Assembly (NCBI GenBank): GCA_016208315.1
Contig: JACQYF010000033.1
Location: 1-62,149, forward strand
DNA length: 62,149 nucleotides
Direction: 5' to 3'
From: Chloroflexota bacterium
GTDB taxonomy: Bacteria; Chloroflexota; Anaerolineae; UBA4142
The position numbers were made by a program, and so were the translations under genes. Positions 33,681 to 43,996 of this stretch are shown here, piece after piece (position 1 is the first letter of the stretch; each line of letters begins with the position of its first letter). The notes under the pieces were generated by a model. The model saw nothing but the letters and a program-made list of their open reading frames with translations, did no database searches and was not told where the DNA came from.

Positions 33681-33712
33681 GAATGTTGGTCACCGGATTT
33701 TCGGGTAGGTTC

Positions 33713-34447
33713 TTAATCGTGCTGCAGCGCCCGCGCGGTTTTCATCCGCCCGCGCCGCAGGAACAGGCGCAGCACCGTATAGGTCGCCTTGTAGATTTCG
33801 GTTCGCGAGATTTTGGACGTGCCGGCGCGGCGGTCTTCGTAGATGATTGGAATTTCGCCGATTTGCCACGCATTGCTCTGGCAGAGAAACAAAAGCTCAA
33901 TCAGGAACGAATAGCCGTTGGAGAAAATCCGGTCGAGGTCGAGCGATTCGAGCACGACGCGGCGATACGCGCGGAACCCGGCGGTACAGTCGTGCGCTTT
34001 GAGGCCGAGCATCAAACGCGCAAACGCGTTGGCGCCATTGCTCAGAATTTGGCGCTTGACGCCGAAAAAGCGCGTGCCGCCGCCAGGGACGTAGCGCGAG
34101 CCGATCATGACGTCGTTCTGGTACAGTCCCGTTAAGAGGTTGGGAATGTAGCGCGGATGATGCGAAAAATCCGCATCCATCGTCACGATGGGATCGAGCG
34201 AGAGCGCGAACGCGTGACGCATTCCGGCAATGTGTGCCGTGCCCAAGCCGAGCTTGGCCGGCCGATGTACAGCGTGAACTTGCGGCTCACGCGCGGCCAG
34301 CGCATCCACGAGGTCGCCCGTGCCGTCTGGCGAATTATCGTCCACGACGATAATGTGGGCGCCAATCGGCAGAGCCAGGATTTCGGCGACGAGATTCGGA
34401 ATGTTATCACTTTCGTTATAGGTGGGGATGACAACCGCAGGTGGCAT
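33713..34447 (-). CDS. Polyprenol monophosphomannose synthase (GT2, DPM1-like)
   Basis: This 244-residue cytosolic GT2 enzyme has AVVIPTYNESDNIPNLVAEI, IIVVDDNSPDGTGDLVD, MDADFSHHPRYIP (DXD-type metal site), GSRYVPGGG and DCTAGFRAYRR. It is the short form, without a C-terminal membrane domain. It should transfer mannose (or a similar hexose) from GDP-sugar to a polyprenyl phosphate, feeding a GT-C enzyme, perhaps the protein at 31101-32669. I chose the ATG at 34447 with gaggag upstream. The longer frame runs into repeats. Confidence 0.9.
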   Translation of the reverse strand: MPPAVVIPTYNESDNIPNLVAEILALPIGAHIIVVDDNSPDGTGDLVDALAAREPQVHAVHRPAKLGLGTAHIAGMRHAFALSLDPIVTMDADFSHHPRYIPNLLTGLYQNDVMIGSRYVPGGGTRFFGVKRQILSNGANAFARLMLGLKAHDCTAGFRAYRRVVLESLDLDRIFSNGYSFLIELLFLCQSNAWQIGEIPIIYEDRRAGTSKISRTEIYKATYTVLRLFLRRGRMKTARALQHD

Positions 34448-34501
34448 GCGCTCTCCTCGAAAGACGTGCGTCCATTTTATCGGATTTTCGGGAGAAGGCA
34501 A

Positions 34502-34583
34502 GTTTAGTTGGATAGTTTGATAGTTGCCTAGTTGGATAGTCGGCGCACTATTCAATGATTGAACTATCGAACTAGCAAACTAA
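34502..34583. repeat. Octamer repeats, inverted pair, at the thiD 3' end
   Basis: Units tagttgga/tagtttga on the left face gaactatc/gaactagc on the right as an imperfect inverted pair. The thiD stop codon (34564-34566) and last codons lie in the right half. Confidence 0.85.
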
Positions 34584-35361
34584 CGTGATTCATCGGCCCG
34601 TGCCCGTGCCCGATTTTGAGATCGGCGGAGGCGCGCAGGATTTGCGTGAGGTAATCTTTGGCGATGCTCACCGCATCGGTGACCGGGTGCCCCTTAGCCA
34701 ACTCGGCGGCAATGGCGGAGGCGAATGTACACCCGGTCCCATGCGTATTCTGCGATTGGAACCGCGGCGCGCGAAATTCTTGGAACGTCTCGCCGTCGAA
34801 CAAGAGGTCAATGGCATCCGACGTGGCCGGGAGATGCCCGCCCTTGACGACGACATTCTGCGGGCCCATCGCGTGGATCGTCTGCGCGGCGCGGCGCATT
34901 TCGTCCAGAGTCGTGATTTCGAACCCACAGAGGACGCGCGCCTCGTGCAAGTTTGGCGTAACGACGGTGGCGAGCGGCAACAGCAGTTTGATCAACGCGT
35001 CGCGCGCGTCGTCGCGCAACAAATGATCGCCGCTTTTGGCGACCATGACCGGGTCCACGACGAGGGGGGTGAGACGGTGCTCGCGAATCTTGGCGGCCAC
35101 AACCTCGACGATCGCCGCGCTGGACAACATGCCGGTTTTCACGGCATCCGTGCCAATGTCGGTCACGACCGAGTCAATCTGCAGAGCGACGAACGCGGGC
35201 GGGATCTCAAAGACGCCTTGCACGCCGACGGTGTTCTGCGCGGTCAGCGCGGTGATCGCGCTCATGCCGAACACGCCGCGCGCGGCAAACGTTTTTAGGT
35301 CGGCCTGAATCCCCGCGCCGCCCCCGGAATCTGAACCGGCAATGGTGAGTGCTCGCTTCAT
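34564..35361 (-). CDS. thiD: Hydroxymethylpyrimidine/phosphomethylpyrimidine kinase ThiD
   Basis: This 265-residue ribokinase-fold enzyme of thiamine synthesis phosphorylates HMP and HMP-P. It starts ALTIAGSDSGGGAGIQADLKT. Other motifs are ALTAQNTVGVQGV, VVDPVMVAKSGDHLL, VTPNLHEARVLCG and the anion hole with catalytic Asp equivalent in NTHGTGCTFASAIAAEL (the usual Asp after GTGC is Thr-Phe-Ala here, as in many ThiD). A ribosome site (gaggt) precedes the ATG. The last residues come from the octamer repeats. thiL, upstream on the same strand, acts later in the same pathway. I see no TPP riboswitch. Confidence 0.92.
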   Translation of the reverse strand: MKRALTIAGSDSGGGAGIQADLKTFAARGVFGMSAITALTAQNTVGVQGVFEIPPAFVALQIDSVVTDIGTDAVKTGMLSSAAIVEVVAAKIREHRLTPLVVDPVMVAKSGDHLLRDDARDALIKLLLPLATVVTPNLHEARVLCGFEITTLDEMRRAAQTIHAMGPQNVVVKGGHLPATSDAIDLLFDGETFQEFRAPRFQSQNTHGTGCTFASAIAAELAKGHPVTDAVSIAKDYLTQILRASADLKIGHGHGPMNHVSLLVR

Positions 35362-35373
35362 ATTTACCTCAAG

Positions 35374-35457
35374 TATGGGACGCGGACGAGCGCGGACGAG
35401 CGCGGAAAAATAAGAAGAATCCGCGTCGGTCCGCGTGCAGCGCCATCAAAGATGGCG
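35374..35457. repeat. Direct repeats plus hairpin between thiL and thiD
   Basis: The unit gcggacgagc is repeated and faced by an inverted copy (ccgcgtcggtccgcg). A perfect cgccatc/gatggcg hairpin with loop aaa (35441-35457) follows. There is no open frame in the gap. Confidence 0.7.
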
Positions 35458-35464
35458 ACGCGTC

Positions 35465-36481
35465 CTATTCATGTTTGAAATGATCCCAACCTCGCGCTTC
35501 GAGCGGCGTGATGCGTCCATCCGGCAGAACGAGCTGTCGTCCGTCGCTGGCGGGCAGGATTTCGCCGATAATCGAAACGCGCGTACCGGTCTCATGCTCA
35601 ATGTGATGAGCGAGTACTTCCGCATGCGCCGCGGGCGCGGTGAAGAGCAGTTCGTAATCCTCGCCGCCGAAAAGCGCCAAGTGCCATTCGTCGCCGTGCG
35701 CCGCGCCCGAGAGCGCGCGGTTCTCTTCGGCGACAGGCAGAGCAGCCGCCGAGATCCGTGCGCCCACCTCACTGCGCTCGCAAATGTGGCCGAGATCGCT
35801 CGCCAGCCCGTCGCTGATGTCAAGCATCGCGGTGGCCCAATGCGTTGCGCCGATGAGTTGTCCTTCGCGAATCCGCGGCGTGGGCCGATTCAGCCGCGCC
35901 CGCGCGCGTTCGGCGTAGCCACGGGTCGTCGCGTGTTCCGAACGCAAGAGCCGCGCGACCGCCGCGGCGGCATCGCCCAGCGCGCCGGTTACGAGAATAT
36001 TATCGCCCACGCGCGCCCCGCTGCGCAGCATGACATTTTCGCGCGGCGCCTGACCGAGGACAAAGATGTCAATAAACAAGCCAAGCTGCGAGCGGGAGAT
36101 ATTGCCGCCGACGATTTCGGTGTTGAAGGTCTCGGCCTCGGCGCGCAAGCCGGCGTACAATTCGTCCACGAATTCGACCGTGAGATCGGCGGGCAGGCCG
36201 AGTGAGACGAGCGCAAAGCGCGGCGTGCCGCCTTTGGCGGCAATGTCGCTGAGGTTGATGGCGAGCGCCTTGTGGCCGAGGCCGCGTGGCGCGATAGCAC
36301 TTCGGATAAAGTGCGCGCCTTCCATCTGCACGTCGCACGTCGCGAGCCATAACTGCTCGCCGTCCGTATCGAGGACCGCCACATCGTCGCCAATGCCGAC
36401 GAGCACGTCCGCCCCCGGCCCGGGCAACGCGCGGCGGATGCGGTCAATCAGTCCAAATTCGCCCAATTCGTCAATTTTCAT
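35465..36481 (-). CDS. thiL: Thiamine-monophosphate kinase ThiL
   Basis: This 338-residue PurM-like ATPase turns thiamine-P into thiamine diphosphate. Motifs are GEFGLIDRI, VGIGDDVAVLD, GHKALAINLSDIAAKGG, GGNISRS, LVTGALGDAAAAVARLL, MLDISDGLASDLGHI and FGGEDYELLFTAP. I chose the ATG at 36481 (KIDELGEFGL) rather than one 13 codons upstream, which adds an atypical Arg-rich start. It is probably co-transcribed with thiD despite the 103-base repeat-filled gap. Confidence 0.93.
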   Translation of the reverse strand: MKIDELGEFGLIDRIRRALPGPGADVLVGIGDDVAVLDTDGEQLWLATCDVQMEGAHFIRSAIAPRGLGHKALAINLSDIAAKGGTPRFALVSLGLPADLTVEFVDELYAGLRAEAETFNTEIVGGNISRSQLGLFIDIFVLGQAPRENVMLRSGARVGDNILVTGALGDAAAAVARLLRSEHATTRGYAERARARLNRPTPRIREGQLIGATHWATAMLDISDGLASDLGHICERSEVGARISAAALPVAEENRALSGAAHGDEWHLALFGGEDYELLFTAPAAHAEVLAHHIEHETGTRVSIIGEILPASDGRQLVLPDGRITPLEARGWDHFKHE

Positions 36482-36549
36482 GCTCGGCCTGAATCTAACA
36501 CACGCCAGAGGTCGTGTCAAGTGCGCGCGCAGATTTACGAAAAATCAAC

Positions 36550-36578
36550 TTGAGCGAATTCGATAAATGTGCTACAAT
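36550..36578 (+). promoter_or_regulatory. Promoter of the hsp20-lon unit
   Basis: TTGAGC (36550-36555) and TACAAT (36573-36578) are 17 bases apart. I saw no CIRCE or HAIR-type heat-shock operator. Confidence 0.6.
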
Positions 36579-36636
36579 TGATTTGTTGCCGATTGCCAAA
36601 CAGGCAGGTCGGCCACACTATAACGAAGGAGCGGTT

Positions 36637-37049
36637 ATGGGACAGGAACTCTCAGAAGCGTTTGACGACCTCGACTCTTTCCCCAGCACCATCGTTCCCG
36701 GCCGCGGACGTGGCGGCCGCCAACCGACGTATACGAGACGGATGACGCCGTCATTGTCAAAATCGAGATAGCGGGGATGAACCCGGAAGACATCCAGATC
36801 TCGTTCGTGGACCGCGTCCTGACCGTGCGCGGCATCCGTCAAGATAGGGACGCCAAACTTTCCTACCATTGTCTTGAGATTCCGTATGGCGAGTTCGACA
36901 GCGAGGTGGTGCTGCCGGGTACCTATGACGAGGAAGCCATCGAAGCCAAGTACGAAAACGGTTTTTTACGCGTCGTGCTGCCCAAGTCGCGCCGCGAAAC
37001 CCGCGTGCCGATCCGAGTGCCGTCGAGCGCATCTAACGGAGCGCCGTAA
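36637..37049 (+). CDS. Hsp20/alpha-crystallin small heat-shock protein, interrupted by a -1 frameshift
   Basis: The ATG at 36637 has a strong ribosome site (aaggag) and begins GQELSEAFDDLDSF, but this frame ends after 44 codons. The alpha-crystallin domain lies in the -1 frame: TWRPPTDVYETDDAVIVKIE, then AGMNPEDIQ, then the C-terminal part NGFLRVVLPKSRRETRVPI. Both frames join perfectly if the ribosome slips back one base at T_TTC_CCC (36678-36684). A 7-bp GC stem-loop lies 14 bases downstream (36699-36719). The domain's own frame has no ATG, GTG or TTG before 36777, which is too late for a complete fold. Programmed slippage, a real mutation or a sequencing error are all possible. It precedes lon, a usual partner in protein quality control. 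Confidence 0.8.
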
Positions 37050-37081
37050 CCGTAACACGCTGGTAGTGCGTGGAGTAGAGA

Positions 37082-39601
37082 ATGCACATCTTCACTGGAA
37101 AGAAAGACAACGAAGCGGTTGAGGAACCGAAACCCGATCAAGAGACCCAGCCGAGCGTGCCGGCGGACTTGCCGATTCTGCCGTTGCGCGGAACCGTCGT
37201 TTATCCTTTGACCGTTATCCCGCTGAACGTAGGCCAGACGCGCTCGATCAAGCTCGTTGACGAGGCCGCGACCAGCTCTACGAGGATGATCGGTCTGGTT
37301 ACGATCAAAGATGAAAAAATCGAAGAGGCGGGGCCAAATGACGTTTACGCGATAGGCACCGCTGCGATCATCCACCGGCTTTTGCGCGCGCCGGATAACA
37401 CGGTGCGCCTCATCGTGCAGGGCGTGGATCGCATTCGCATCAAAGAGTTTACGGCGACCGACCCTTACCTCAAAGCGCGCGTCGAGATCGCGCCGGAGGA
37501 AGCGGAAAAGACGGTCGAAGTCGAAGCGCTAATGCGGAACACGATTGACCTTTTCCGGCGTTTGGTCTCGCTCGCGCCGCATCTGCCGGAAGAGCTATTG
37601 ATGGCGGCGTTGAATGTAGACGATCCGCGCCAACTGGTCTACATGATCGCGACCAGTCTGCGGATGGATCTGAAGGACGCGCAGGAACTGCTCGAACTGG
37701 ATACCGTTTCCGACAAGCTCAAAAAGCTCAACGCGCTCATTACCAAAGAACTCGAAGTGCTCGAACTGGGCAAAAAGATCCAATCGCAGGCGCAGAGCGA
37801 ACTGGAGAAAACCCAGCGCGAGTACATCCTGCGCGAGCAGTTGAAACAAATCAAAAAGGAATTGGGCGAAGAGGACGAGCAAGCGGTCGAGATCAAAGAG
37901 TACGACCGCAAGATCGCCGAAGCGCACATGACGGAGGAGGCGGAGAAGGAGGCGCGGCGCGAGCTGGAGCGGATGCGGATGATGCCACCCGCCGCGGCCG
38001 AATACCACGTCATCAAGACGTATCTTGATTGGCTGGTTGATTTGCCGTGGAGCGTAACGACGCAAGACATGCTGGACATCCCGAAGGCGCGGCAGATTCT
38101 GGACGAAGACCACTATGATCTGAAAGAGATCAAAGAGCGACTGCTCGAATATCTCGCGGTTCGCAAGCTGCGTCTCGAACGCGGCGGCAACGAAGAGACC
38201 AAGTCCTATCGCGGCTCCATCCTGTGCTTTGTCGGCCCGCCCGGCGTGGGCAAGACCTCGCTCGGCCAATCTATCGCGCGCGCGCTGGGCCGCAAGTTCA
38301 TCCGCATGTCGTTTGGCGGTATGCACGACGAAGCGGAAATCCGCGGCCACCGCCGCACGTACATCGGCGCGATGCCCGGGCGCATTATCCAGTCCATCAA
38401 GCGCGTTGGAACGCGTAACCCCGTGATGATGCTGGACGAAGTGGACAAGGTCGGCGCGGACTATCGCGGCGATCCATCTTCCGCGCTGCTCGAGGTGCTC
38501 GACCCGGCGCAGAACAAGACCTTTCGCGATCACTATTTGGATGTAGACTTTGACTTGTCGCAGGTGATCTTTATCTGTACGGCGAATCAGCTCGACCCGA
38601 TCCAACCGGCCCTGCGCGACCGGATGGAAATCCTTACTTTGAGCGGCTACACCGAAGACGAAAAGCTGAATATCGCGAAAGGGTATCTCATTCCGCGCCA
38701 AGTTGACGAGAACGGGCTGAAACCCGAAGAGATCAAATTCGAGGACGATGCCGTTCTCCAAATCTCGCGCGAATATACGCGGGAAGCGGGCGTCCGCAAT
38801 CTCGAGCGCGTCATCGGTTCCGTGTGCCGCAAAGTTGCCACGCACATTGCCGAGGGCAAGCCGATGCCCGTCATCGTGAACAAGCAAACCGTGCCCGAGC
38901 TCCTCGGCAAGCAAAAGTTTTACGCCGAGGTCGCCGAGCGCACGACCATTCCGGGCGTGGCGACCGGCTTGGCGTGGACGCCCGTCGGCGGCGATATTCT
39001 TTTCATCGAAGCGACGCGCATGTCGGGCGGCAAGGGGTTTCTCGTCACGGGACAACTGGGCGACGTAATGAAAGAGTCCGCCCAAGCGGCATTGTCATAT
39101 GTCCGCTCGCAAGCGGCAAACCTCGGGGTAGACGCCAAGTTCTTTGACAGCAGCGATATCCACCTCCATATTCCGGAGGGAGCCACGCCTAAGGACGGCC
39201 CAAGCGCCGGTGTGACGATGGCGACCGCGCTCGCGTCGCTGCTGACGAATCGCCTGGTCAAAAACGATATCGCGATGACGGGTGAGATCACGCTGCGCGG
39301 CAAAGTGCTGCCCGTCGGCGGTATCAAGGAAAAAGTGTTGGCGGCGCACCGCGCGGGTTTGAAGACGGTTATCTTGCCCGTGCGCAACGAAAAGGACCTG
39401 GACGAATTGCCGGACGAAGTGCGCAATGGGATGACCTTTGTCTTTGCGGAAAACGTCGGCGACGTATGGCAAGCAGCCCTCAGTGACAAGCGGGCGTCTG
39501 CGTCCAACGGCGACGGTCGTGTTCCGTCAGGGCAGAAAGACGCGGCCCAAGAACCGCGCAAGGAAAAAGCGCCGCGCGCGGCGAAAAAGCGCGCGAATTA
39601 A
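37082..39601 (+). CDS. lon: ATP-dependent protease Lon
   Basis: The protein has 839 residues in the normal order. The N-terminal substrate domain has [19 protein letters not shown], and a coiled coil follows around residues 230-300. The AAA+ module has Walker A GPPGVGKT (385-392) and Walker [10 protein letters not shown]. The protease domain has the Ser708-Lys751 dyad ([28 protein letters not shown]). The last 40 residues are a Lys/Arg/Ala-rich tail beyond the usual end. It follows hsp20 after 32 bases, in one stress unit. Confidence 0.96.
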   Translation: MHIFTGKKDNEAVEEPKPDQETQPSVPADLPILPLRGTVVYPLTVIPLNVGQTRSIKLVDEAATSSTRMIGLVTIKDEKIEEAGPNDVYAIGTAAIIHRLLRAPDNTVRLIVQGVDRIRIKEFTATDPYLKARVEIAPEEAEKTVEVEALMRNTIDLFRRLVSLAPHLPEELLMAALNVDDPRQLVYMIATSLRMDLKDAQELLELDTVSDKLKKLNALITKELEVLELGKKIQSQAQSELEKTQREYILREQLKQIKKELGEEDEQAVEIKEYDRKIAEAHMTEEAEKEARRELERMRMMPPAAAEYHVIKTYLDWLVDLPWSVTTQDMLDIPKARQILDEDHYDLKEIKERLLEYLAVRKLRLERGGNEETKSYRGSILCFVGPPGVGKTSLGQSIARALGRKFIRMSFGGMHDEAEIRGHRRTYIGAMPGRIIQSIKRVGTRNPVMMLDEVDKVGADYRGDPSSALLEVLDPAQNKTFRDHYLDVDFDLSQVIFICTANQLDPIQPALRDRMEILTLSGYTEDEKLNIAKGYLIPRQVDENGLKPEEIKFEDDAVLQISREYTREAGVRNLERVIGSVCRKVATHIAEGKPMPVIVNKQTVPELLGKQKFYAEVAERTTIPGVATGLAWTPVGGDILFIEATRMSGGKGFLVTGQLGDVMKESAQAALSYVRSQAANLGVDAKFFDSSDIHLHIPEGATPKDGPSAGVTMATALASLLTNRLVKNDIAMTGEITLRGKVLPVGGIKEKVLAAHRAGLKTVILPVRNEKDLDELPDEVRNGMTFVFAENVGDVWQAALSDKRASASNGDGRVPSGQKDAAQEPRKEKAPRAAKKRAN

Positions 39602-40039
39602 CAACCAAACGAACCTATTGGCTTACATTTTGGGCAATCTCGATTGCCGGCGCTTGGCGTCGGCAAATTCAAATCGAGGTGTCCGTATTTTGGCAAGGGT
39701 CGTAGGGATTGAGAGCGACAGAGTACGCCTATTGCCGTCAATTGGCGCTTGACTATTGAGGTGTTCCCTATTGTGCAGGTTATGTGGGGACATGATTTTG
39801 TCAGGACCGGATGGCTGTTGTGCGAGCATTTCCCATTATTGTTTGACAGTTGCAGCGCTCGCCCATTTGGCGCAGCATGTTGAGGGACGACGACCGAGGT
39901 TGCCCACTTGGTGGGTGACGCGTGAAACGGATTATTGGTCGTTCGTCGGCTCCGCTGCGTTCGCTGCGTACACGCGTGCGATGCGAATTCTTAGCCGCAC
40001 CGCTCTTTCATCTCCCCAATGACCCTTCCATGGAAGGTA
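39602..40039. other. Intergenic stretch without a confident gene
   Basis: The gap between lon and the PHP gene is about 560 bases including the repeats that follow. Frames of 60-90 codons occur on both strands but show no family motif, no ribosome site and no codon bias like their neighbours. A small palindrome (cttccatggaag, 40025-40036) lies near the right end. It could be a decayed gene. No intrinsic terminator for lon is obvious. Confidence 0.5.
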
Positions 40040-40137
40040 TACAAGTAGACACGGAAACAGGTAGACAGGTAGACAGGTAGAATCGAAATACTACCGGCTT
40101 ACTTGTTTACTTGTTTACCTGTTTACCCGTCTACCCT
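40040..40137. repeat. Octamer tandem repeats, inverted pair, upstream of the PHP gene
   Basis: Copies of gtagacag on the left face copies of cttgttta, cctgttta and cccgtcta on the right, as an imperfect inverted pair. A similar pair lies at 48066-48147. Confidence 0.88.
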
Positions 40138-40161
40138 CCTCCCCCAAAGGAAGGGATTTCA

Positions 40162-42639
40162 GTGCCTCATCGAAAGAAAAACTCACAACAACCACGCCAG
40201 TGGCGGCGGATGGATTTGCATTTGCACACGCCCGCCTCGGTGGATTTCAAACAACCGAACGTTACCTATCTCGACTTTTTGAAAAAGGCCGAGGAACGCA
40301 ATCTCGATATTGTCGCCTTCGCCGATCACAATAGTGTGAACGGCTATGCGCGGTTTCTCGAAGATGTCGAGTCGCTCGAACTTTTGGAGCGGCTCGGCCG
40401 CCTGCGCGACGACGAACGCGAGCGGCTGAACGAATATCGCCGCCTGCGTGAAAGTATTTTGATTCTGCCTGGATTTGAATTTACGGCCACGCTCGGCTTT
40501 CACATCCTGGGCATTTTCCCGCCCGATACGACCGTGCGGGAACTCGAGCATTTGCTCCTCTCGATGCGCGTGCCGCCGGACAAGCTCGATCAGGGCAGCG
40601 GCGAAGTCGGCGCGACAACGGACGCGCTGACCGCGTACCGGATGATAAACGACGCGGGTGGGATGGCGATCGCCGCGCACGCGAATTCGTCGCACGGCGT
40701 CGCGATGCCCGGCTTCGATTTCGGCGGTCAAACGCGCATTGCGTACACCCAAGACCCCAATCTGCTCGCGCTCGAAGTGACCGACCTCGAATCGCGTTCG
40801 CGCCGGCGCACGGCTGCCTTCTTCAGCGGCACGAAACCCGAGTACCCGCGGCGCATGCACTGCATTCAGGGCAGCGACTCACACAAGCTCGTCTTCGACC
40901 CCAAGCTCAAGAACGAAATGGGCGTGGGCGACCGCGCGACCGAGATTCTGTTGGACGATCTCACATTCGAGGCCATCAAAGCGGTTTTGTCGGGCAACGA
41001 TTTCTCGCGTACGCGCCCGTATCGCCCGGCCGCGGAAGAGCCATACGATCCGATCCGCGAGGCGCGCGAGCAGGGCGACACCCTCGTCCAATCCTTCCAC
41101 GAACGCTTGCACGAACGGCGCGCCATCGCCCGTTCGATTCTCGAAGACGTGGTGGCGCTGGCGAATACGAATGGCGGTACGATTTACATCGGCGCGAGCG
41201 CCAACGTAAAAACGGCCGTCGTCGGCGTGGATCGTCCCGAACAGGCGAGCGCCGAATTGCGCGGCGCGGTTTCCAAAGAGATCACCCCCCCGCTCGACGT
41301 CCAAGTGGACGTGGTCAAGAGCCAGGGCAAGAGCTTGCTCCAAGTGATCGTGCCGCGGGGCAGCGAAGCGCCCTACGCGCTCGAAGGCAGCTATATTTAC
41401 GTGCGGTCGGAAAATGAGACCGGGCTAGCGATTCGCGATGAAATCGTGCAACTCGTGCGCGAAGCGCTCGCCGTCGAATTCGCCGCCGCGGGCCTGCTGC
41501 CGGCGCGCGAAGAAAAACATCCGATCGAAAAGGAAGCGGCCCCCGCGCAGGCCACGGTCGAGCCAGCGGTGGCCCCCGTCGTGTTGCCGGTCGAACCGCC
41601 GCGGACCGGGGTCGAAATCGTCAGCTCTGAAATGCGCAAGGGCACGACCTATTATTCGGTGCGCGATCTGCGGAATAACCGCGTCGTCCAAAATGTCACC
41701 CGCGCGAGCGCGCGAAGGTTGTGGCAATACGCGATCGAGGAACAAGAAAAACACACGTGCGAGCCGAACAAGGTCGCGTGGATTGGAAGCATCGGAGTTT
41801 GTAAGAGCCACAAGCGCGGCGGCAAGACCCGCTATGACCTCGTCCAGCGCGTGGACGGCAAGTTGTTCGTGTACTATGGCGTGACCGAGGACGGTATTCA
41901 CGGTTCGTGGCGCAAGTTGGTCGAGGGAGAAACCGCGGCAGAACCGGAGGAAGTGGCCGAAGGCGAAGCACGCGCGGAAGTGGGCGCGCCGCTCGAGATG
42001 GCCGCCGAGGAGCCGGCGAGCGTACCGCCGGAGTCAACCGAGGTGGAGACGCCGTCTGAACCGGTCACGCCCAGCGCGTATTCCCTACAGCTGGCGCCAG
42101 TCAAAACCCTGGTGGAATTCCATCCGCCGGCCGAGCAACACGCGCGGGTCGAACCGAGCGTCCAAGAACCGACGCCCCCGGTTCAAGCACCGGAAGAGGA
42201 ACCGACTCCGACCGGCGAGCAGGTTGTGCCCGCTCACGAGGCGACCGAGTACGAATTGGAGCGGTCAACGGAAGCCGCGGCTGCCACGCCGCCCGAGCCG
42301 GAACCTCGGGTTGAGCTAGCGCCTGCGGAGCCGCCGACCGCTCCCAAAACGCGCGCGCAAGAGTGGCGCGAGATTCTTGATCGCGCGATTGCCGAAGCAC
42401 GTGCGGCGCAGCAAGCGGCCAAATCGCGCTCGGAACAGGGTTCGGCCAACCCGCAGATCAACGGCGAAGAGCATGCGTTGGCCGAAGATCGCGCGACGAT
42501 TCAGGGCGAGGCCAAGACGAGCGAAATCGTCCAGGCCGAAGAGCAAGCCGACGAGGTAGACCGGATGCGCGGCGAGGGCGGGGACAGCAGTCGCCGCGAA
42601 GCGGACCAAGGCGGAAAGGCGAGTCCGCCGCCGGGGTGA
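40162..42639 (+). CDS. PHP-domain phosphoesterase fused to an AlbA_2-like domain and a long acidic tail
   Basis: The protein has 825 residues. An N-terminal PHP metal site is complete: [37 protein letters not shown] and GSDSHKL. A helical linker is followed by an AlbA_2-like (Schlafen/divergent AAA-4) domain: [35 protein letters not shown] and [21 protein letters not shown] third small domain (about residues 520-600) has Trp/Tyr-rich motifs, and a Pro/Glu/Ala-rich disordered tail completes it. PHP domains hydrolyse phosphoesters (tRNA/DNA exonuclease or nucleotide phosphatase) and AlbA_2 binds nucleic acid. A nucleic-acid processing role is therefore likely but unnamed. The GTG at 40162 has ggaaggga upstream; the longer frame runs into repeats. 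Confidence 0.8.
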   Translation: MPHRKKNSQQPRQWRRMDLHLHTPASVDFKQPNVTYLDFLKKAEERNLDIVAFADHNSVNGYARFLEDVESLELLERLGRLRDDERERLNEYRRLRESILILPGFEFTATLGFHILGIFPPDTTVRELEHLLLSMRVPPDKLDQGSGEVGATTDALTAYRMINDAGGMAIAAHANSSHGVAMPGFDFGGQTRIAYTQDPNLLALEVTDLESRSRRRTAAFFSGTKPEYPRRMHCIQGSDSHKLVFDPKLKNEMGVGDRATEILLDDLTFEAIKAVLSGNDFSRTRPYRPAAEEPYDPIREAREQGDTLVQSFHERLHERRAIARSILEDVVALANTNGGTIYIGASANVKTAVVGVDRPEQASAELRGAVSKEITPPLDVQVDVVKSQGKSLLQVIVPRGSEAPYALEGSYIYVRSENETGLAIRDEIVQLVREALAVEFAAAGLLPAREEKHPIEKEAAPAQATVEPAVAPVVLPVEPPRTGVEIVSSEMRKGTTYYSVRDLRNNRVVQNVTRASARRLWQYAIEEQEKHTCEPNKVAWIGSIGVCKSHKRGGKTRYDLVQRVDGKLFVYYGVTEDGIHGSWRKLVEGETAAEPEEVAEGEARAEVGAPLEMAAEEPASVPPESTEVETPSEPVTPSAYSLQLAPVKTLVEFHPPAEQHARVEPSVQEPTPPVQAPEEEPTPTGEQVVPAHEATEYELERSTEAAAATPPEPEPRVELAPAEPPTAPKTRAQEWREILDRAIAEARAAQQAAKSRSEQGSANPQINGEEHALAEDRATIQGEAKTSEIVQAEEQADEVDRMRGEGGDSSRREADQGGKASPPPG

Positions 42640-42753
42640 AATCTGCAATGTGAGGTAGCACGAATCAGTACGATTGATGTCGAATACTGGCAATTAGGTG
42701 ATGAGCACTTGCGCAGGTTAGTCTGGGAGTAGACTTTCTAGTCCATCACGGAG

Positions 42754-43941
42754 TTGAATCGCTTGCTTCGTCCTCTCTTACTGCTGACACTGGCTCTGGT
42801 GCTCTTTGCTTTTCCCTCGCCACTTTTCGCCGATGCGCCGACCGCGCACACCGTTGCGTGGGGCGAGACTCTCTACAGCATCGCGCGCACCTATGGCCTC
42901 ACGCCGCAGCAAGTTGCCGATGCGAATGGGATCAGCGTCAATGGCTGGGTTTACGCCGGTCAACGCTTGACGATTCCGGTCAACGCGACCGCCCCAACCC
43001 CCGCGATGACGCCGAGCGGATACTATGTCGTACGCGCCGGCGATACGCTCTACTCGATTGCCACGCGATTCGGCATGACGCCCAGCGCATTTGCCGCGGC
43101 CAACTGGCTCCCGGCGGACGGCGTCATCTACGTCGGCTGGTCGCTCAAAATTCCCGTGACCGCCCCGAATGCGTCCGGCACGCGCGCGGCCCCCGCGCAG
43201 ACCTACATCGTGCAGCCCGGCGAATTTCTGACACAAATCGCGCTCCGCTATGAAACGACCGTCCAGGCGATCACGCTCGCCAACAATTTGCCAAATGATT
43301 GGCTGATCTATCCCGGGCAGCGCTTGACGATTCCCGGCGCGCCGAATGGTTCCCCTTCTCCCTCCGTCCCTGCCGCCACGGCGACGGACATTCGAGTAGA
43401 CAAGATTCCGCTTTATCGTCAGCAACAAACGCTGACGTGCGAAGAGGCATCGGTCGCGATGGCTACGCGCGGCGCGGTGGGCGAAGCGCGCCTTGTCGCG
43501 GTGATGCCGCGCAGCGACAATCCCTTCGCGGGCATCCGCGGGCGCACCAATTCACCCTACTTTGGCGGACTGGGCGATTACGGCGCGTACGCGCAAGCCA
43601 TCCAGAAGGGCTTGAACGCGCTGGGCGTCAAGTCAGAAGTTCTATACGGACAGAGATACGACGTGTTCAAAAAGGCGACGCTCGACCATTTGCGCGCGGG
43701 GCATCCGGTCATTTGGTGGCACAGTTGGCGCGACACCTATCAGAATCCCGTGACGGTGAAAACTTTAGATGGCGCGACCGTCAAGCTGGTGCCGTATGAA
43801 CACGCAGGCGTGATCGTGGCGGCGAATGATCGCGGCGTTACGTATCACGATCCGTATGACGCGACGGTGCGCTTTGCGTCGTGGGCTGACCATCGCCGCG
43901 TGTCCGCATATTTCGATAACATGGCGCTGGTAGTCCCATGA
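42754..43941 (+). CDS. Secreted C39-like cysteine peptidase with three LysM domains
   Basis: The protein has 395 residues. A signal peptide (LLLLTLALVLFAFPSPLFA) is followed by three LysM domains (HTVAWGETLYSIARTYGL, YVVRAGDTLYSIATRFGM, YIVQPGEFLTQIALRYET), each ending near LTIP or LKIP. A peptidase C39_2-type domain has the putative catalytic Cys in QQTLTCEEASVAMATRG, His in YEHAGVIV and Asp in TYHDPYD. It should act on peptides at the peptidoglycan. No ATG fits. TTG at 42754 opens the frame, but the only ribosome site (ggag, 42750-42753) suits the TTG at 42763 better. Confidence 0.85.
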   Translation: MNRLLRPLLLLTLALVLFAFPSPLFADAPTAHTVAWGETLYSIARTYGLTPQQVADANGISVNGWVYAGQRLTIPVNATAPTPAMTPSGYYVVRAGDTLYSIATRFGMTPSAFAAANWLPADGVIYVGWSLKIPVTAPNASGTRAAPAQTYIVQPGEFLTQIALRYETTVQAITLANNLPNDWLIYPGQRLTIPGAPNGSPSPSVPAATATDIRVDKIPLYRQQQTLTCEEASVAMATRGAVGEARLVAVMPRSDNPFAGIRGRTNSPYFGGLGDYGAYAQAIQKGLNALGVKSEVLYGQRYDVFKKATLDHLRAGHPVIWWHSWRDTYQNPVTVKTLDGATVKLVPYEHAGVIVAANDRGVTYHDPYDATVRFASWADHRRVSAYFDNMALVVP

Positions 43942-43948
43942 TACGAAA

Positions 43949-43990
43949 GTTAGCGAAAGGGTGCGAAAGGACGCGAAAGGGCGCGAAAAG
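43949..43990. repeat. Decamer tandem repeat upstream of the GNAT gene
   Basis: About four copies of the form gcgaaagggt/gcgaaaggac run right up to the GNAT start. The same sequence, inverted, lies inside rimO at 55658-55678. Confidence 0.85.
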
Positions 43991-43996
43991 GATACG

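Noticed and set aside
34564..36636. TPP riboswitch near thiD and thiL
   Set aside because: No THI-box-like sequence is visible in the gaps 35362-35464 or 36482-36636.
37595..39085. 496-codon open frame on the minus strand
   Set aside because: It is opposite lon, rich in Gln/Arg/His with no motif or ribosome site.
39756..40022. 88-codon open frame between lon and the PHP gene
   Set aside because: Cys/Ser/Leu-rich composition unlike its neighbours, no ribosome site and no motif.
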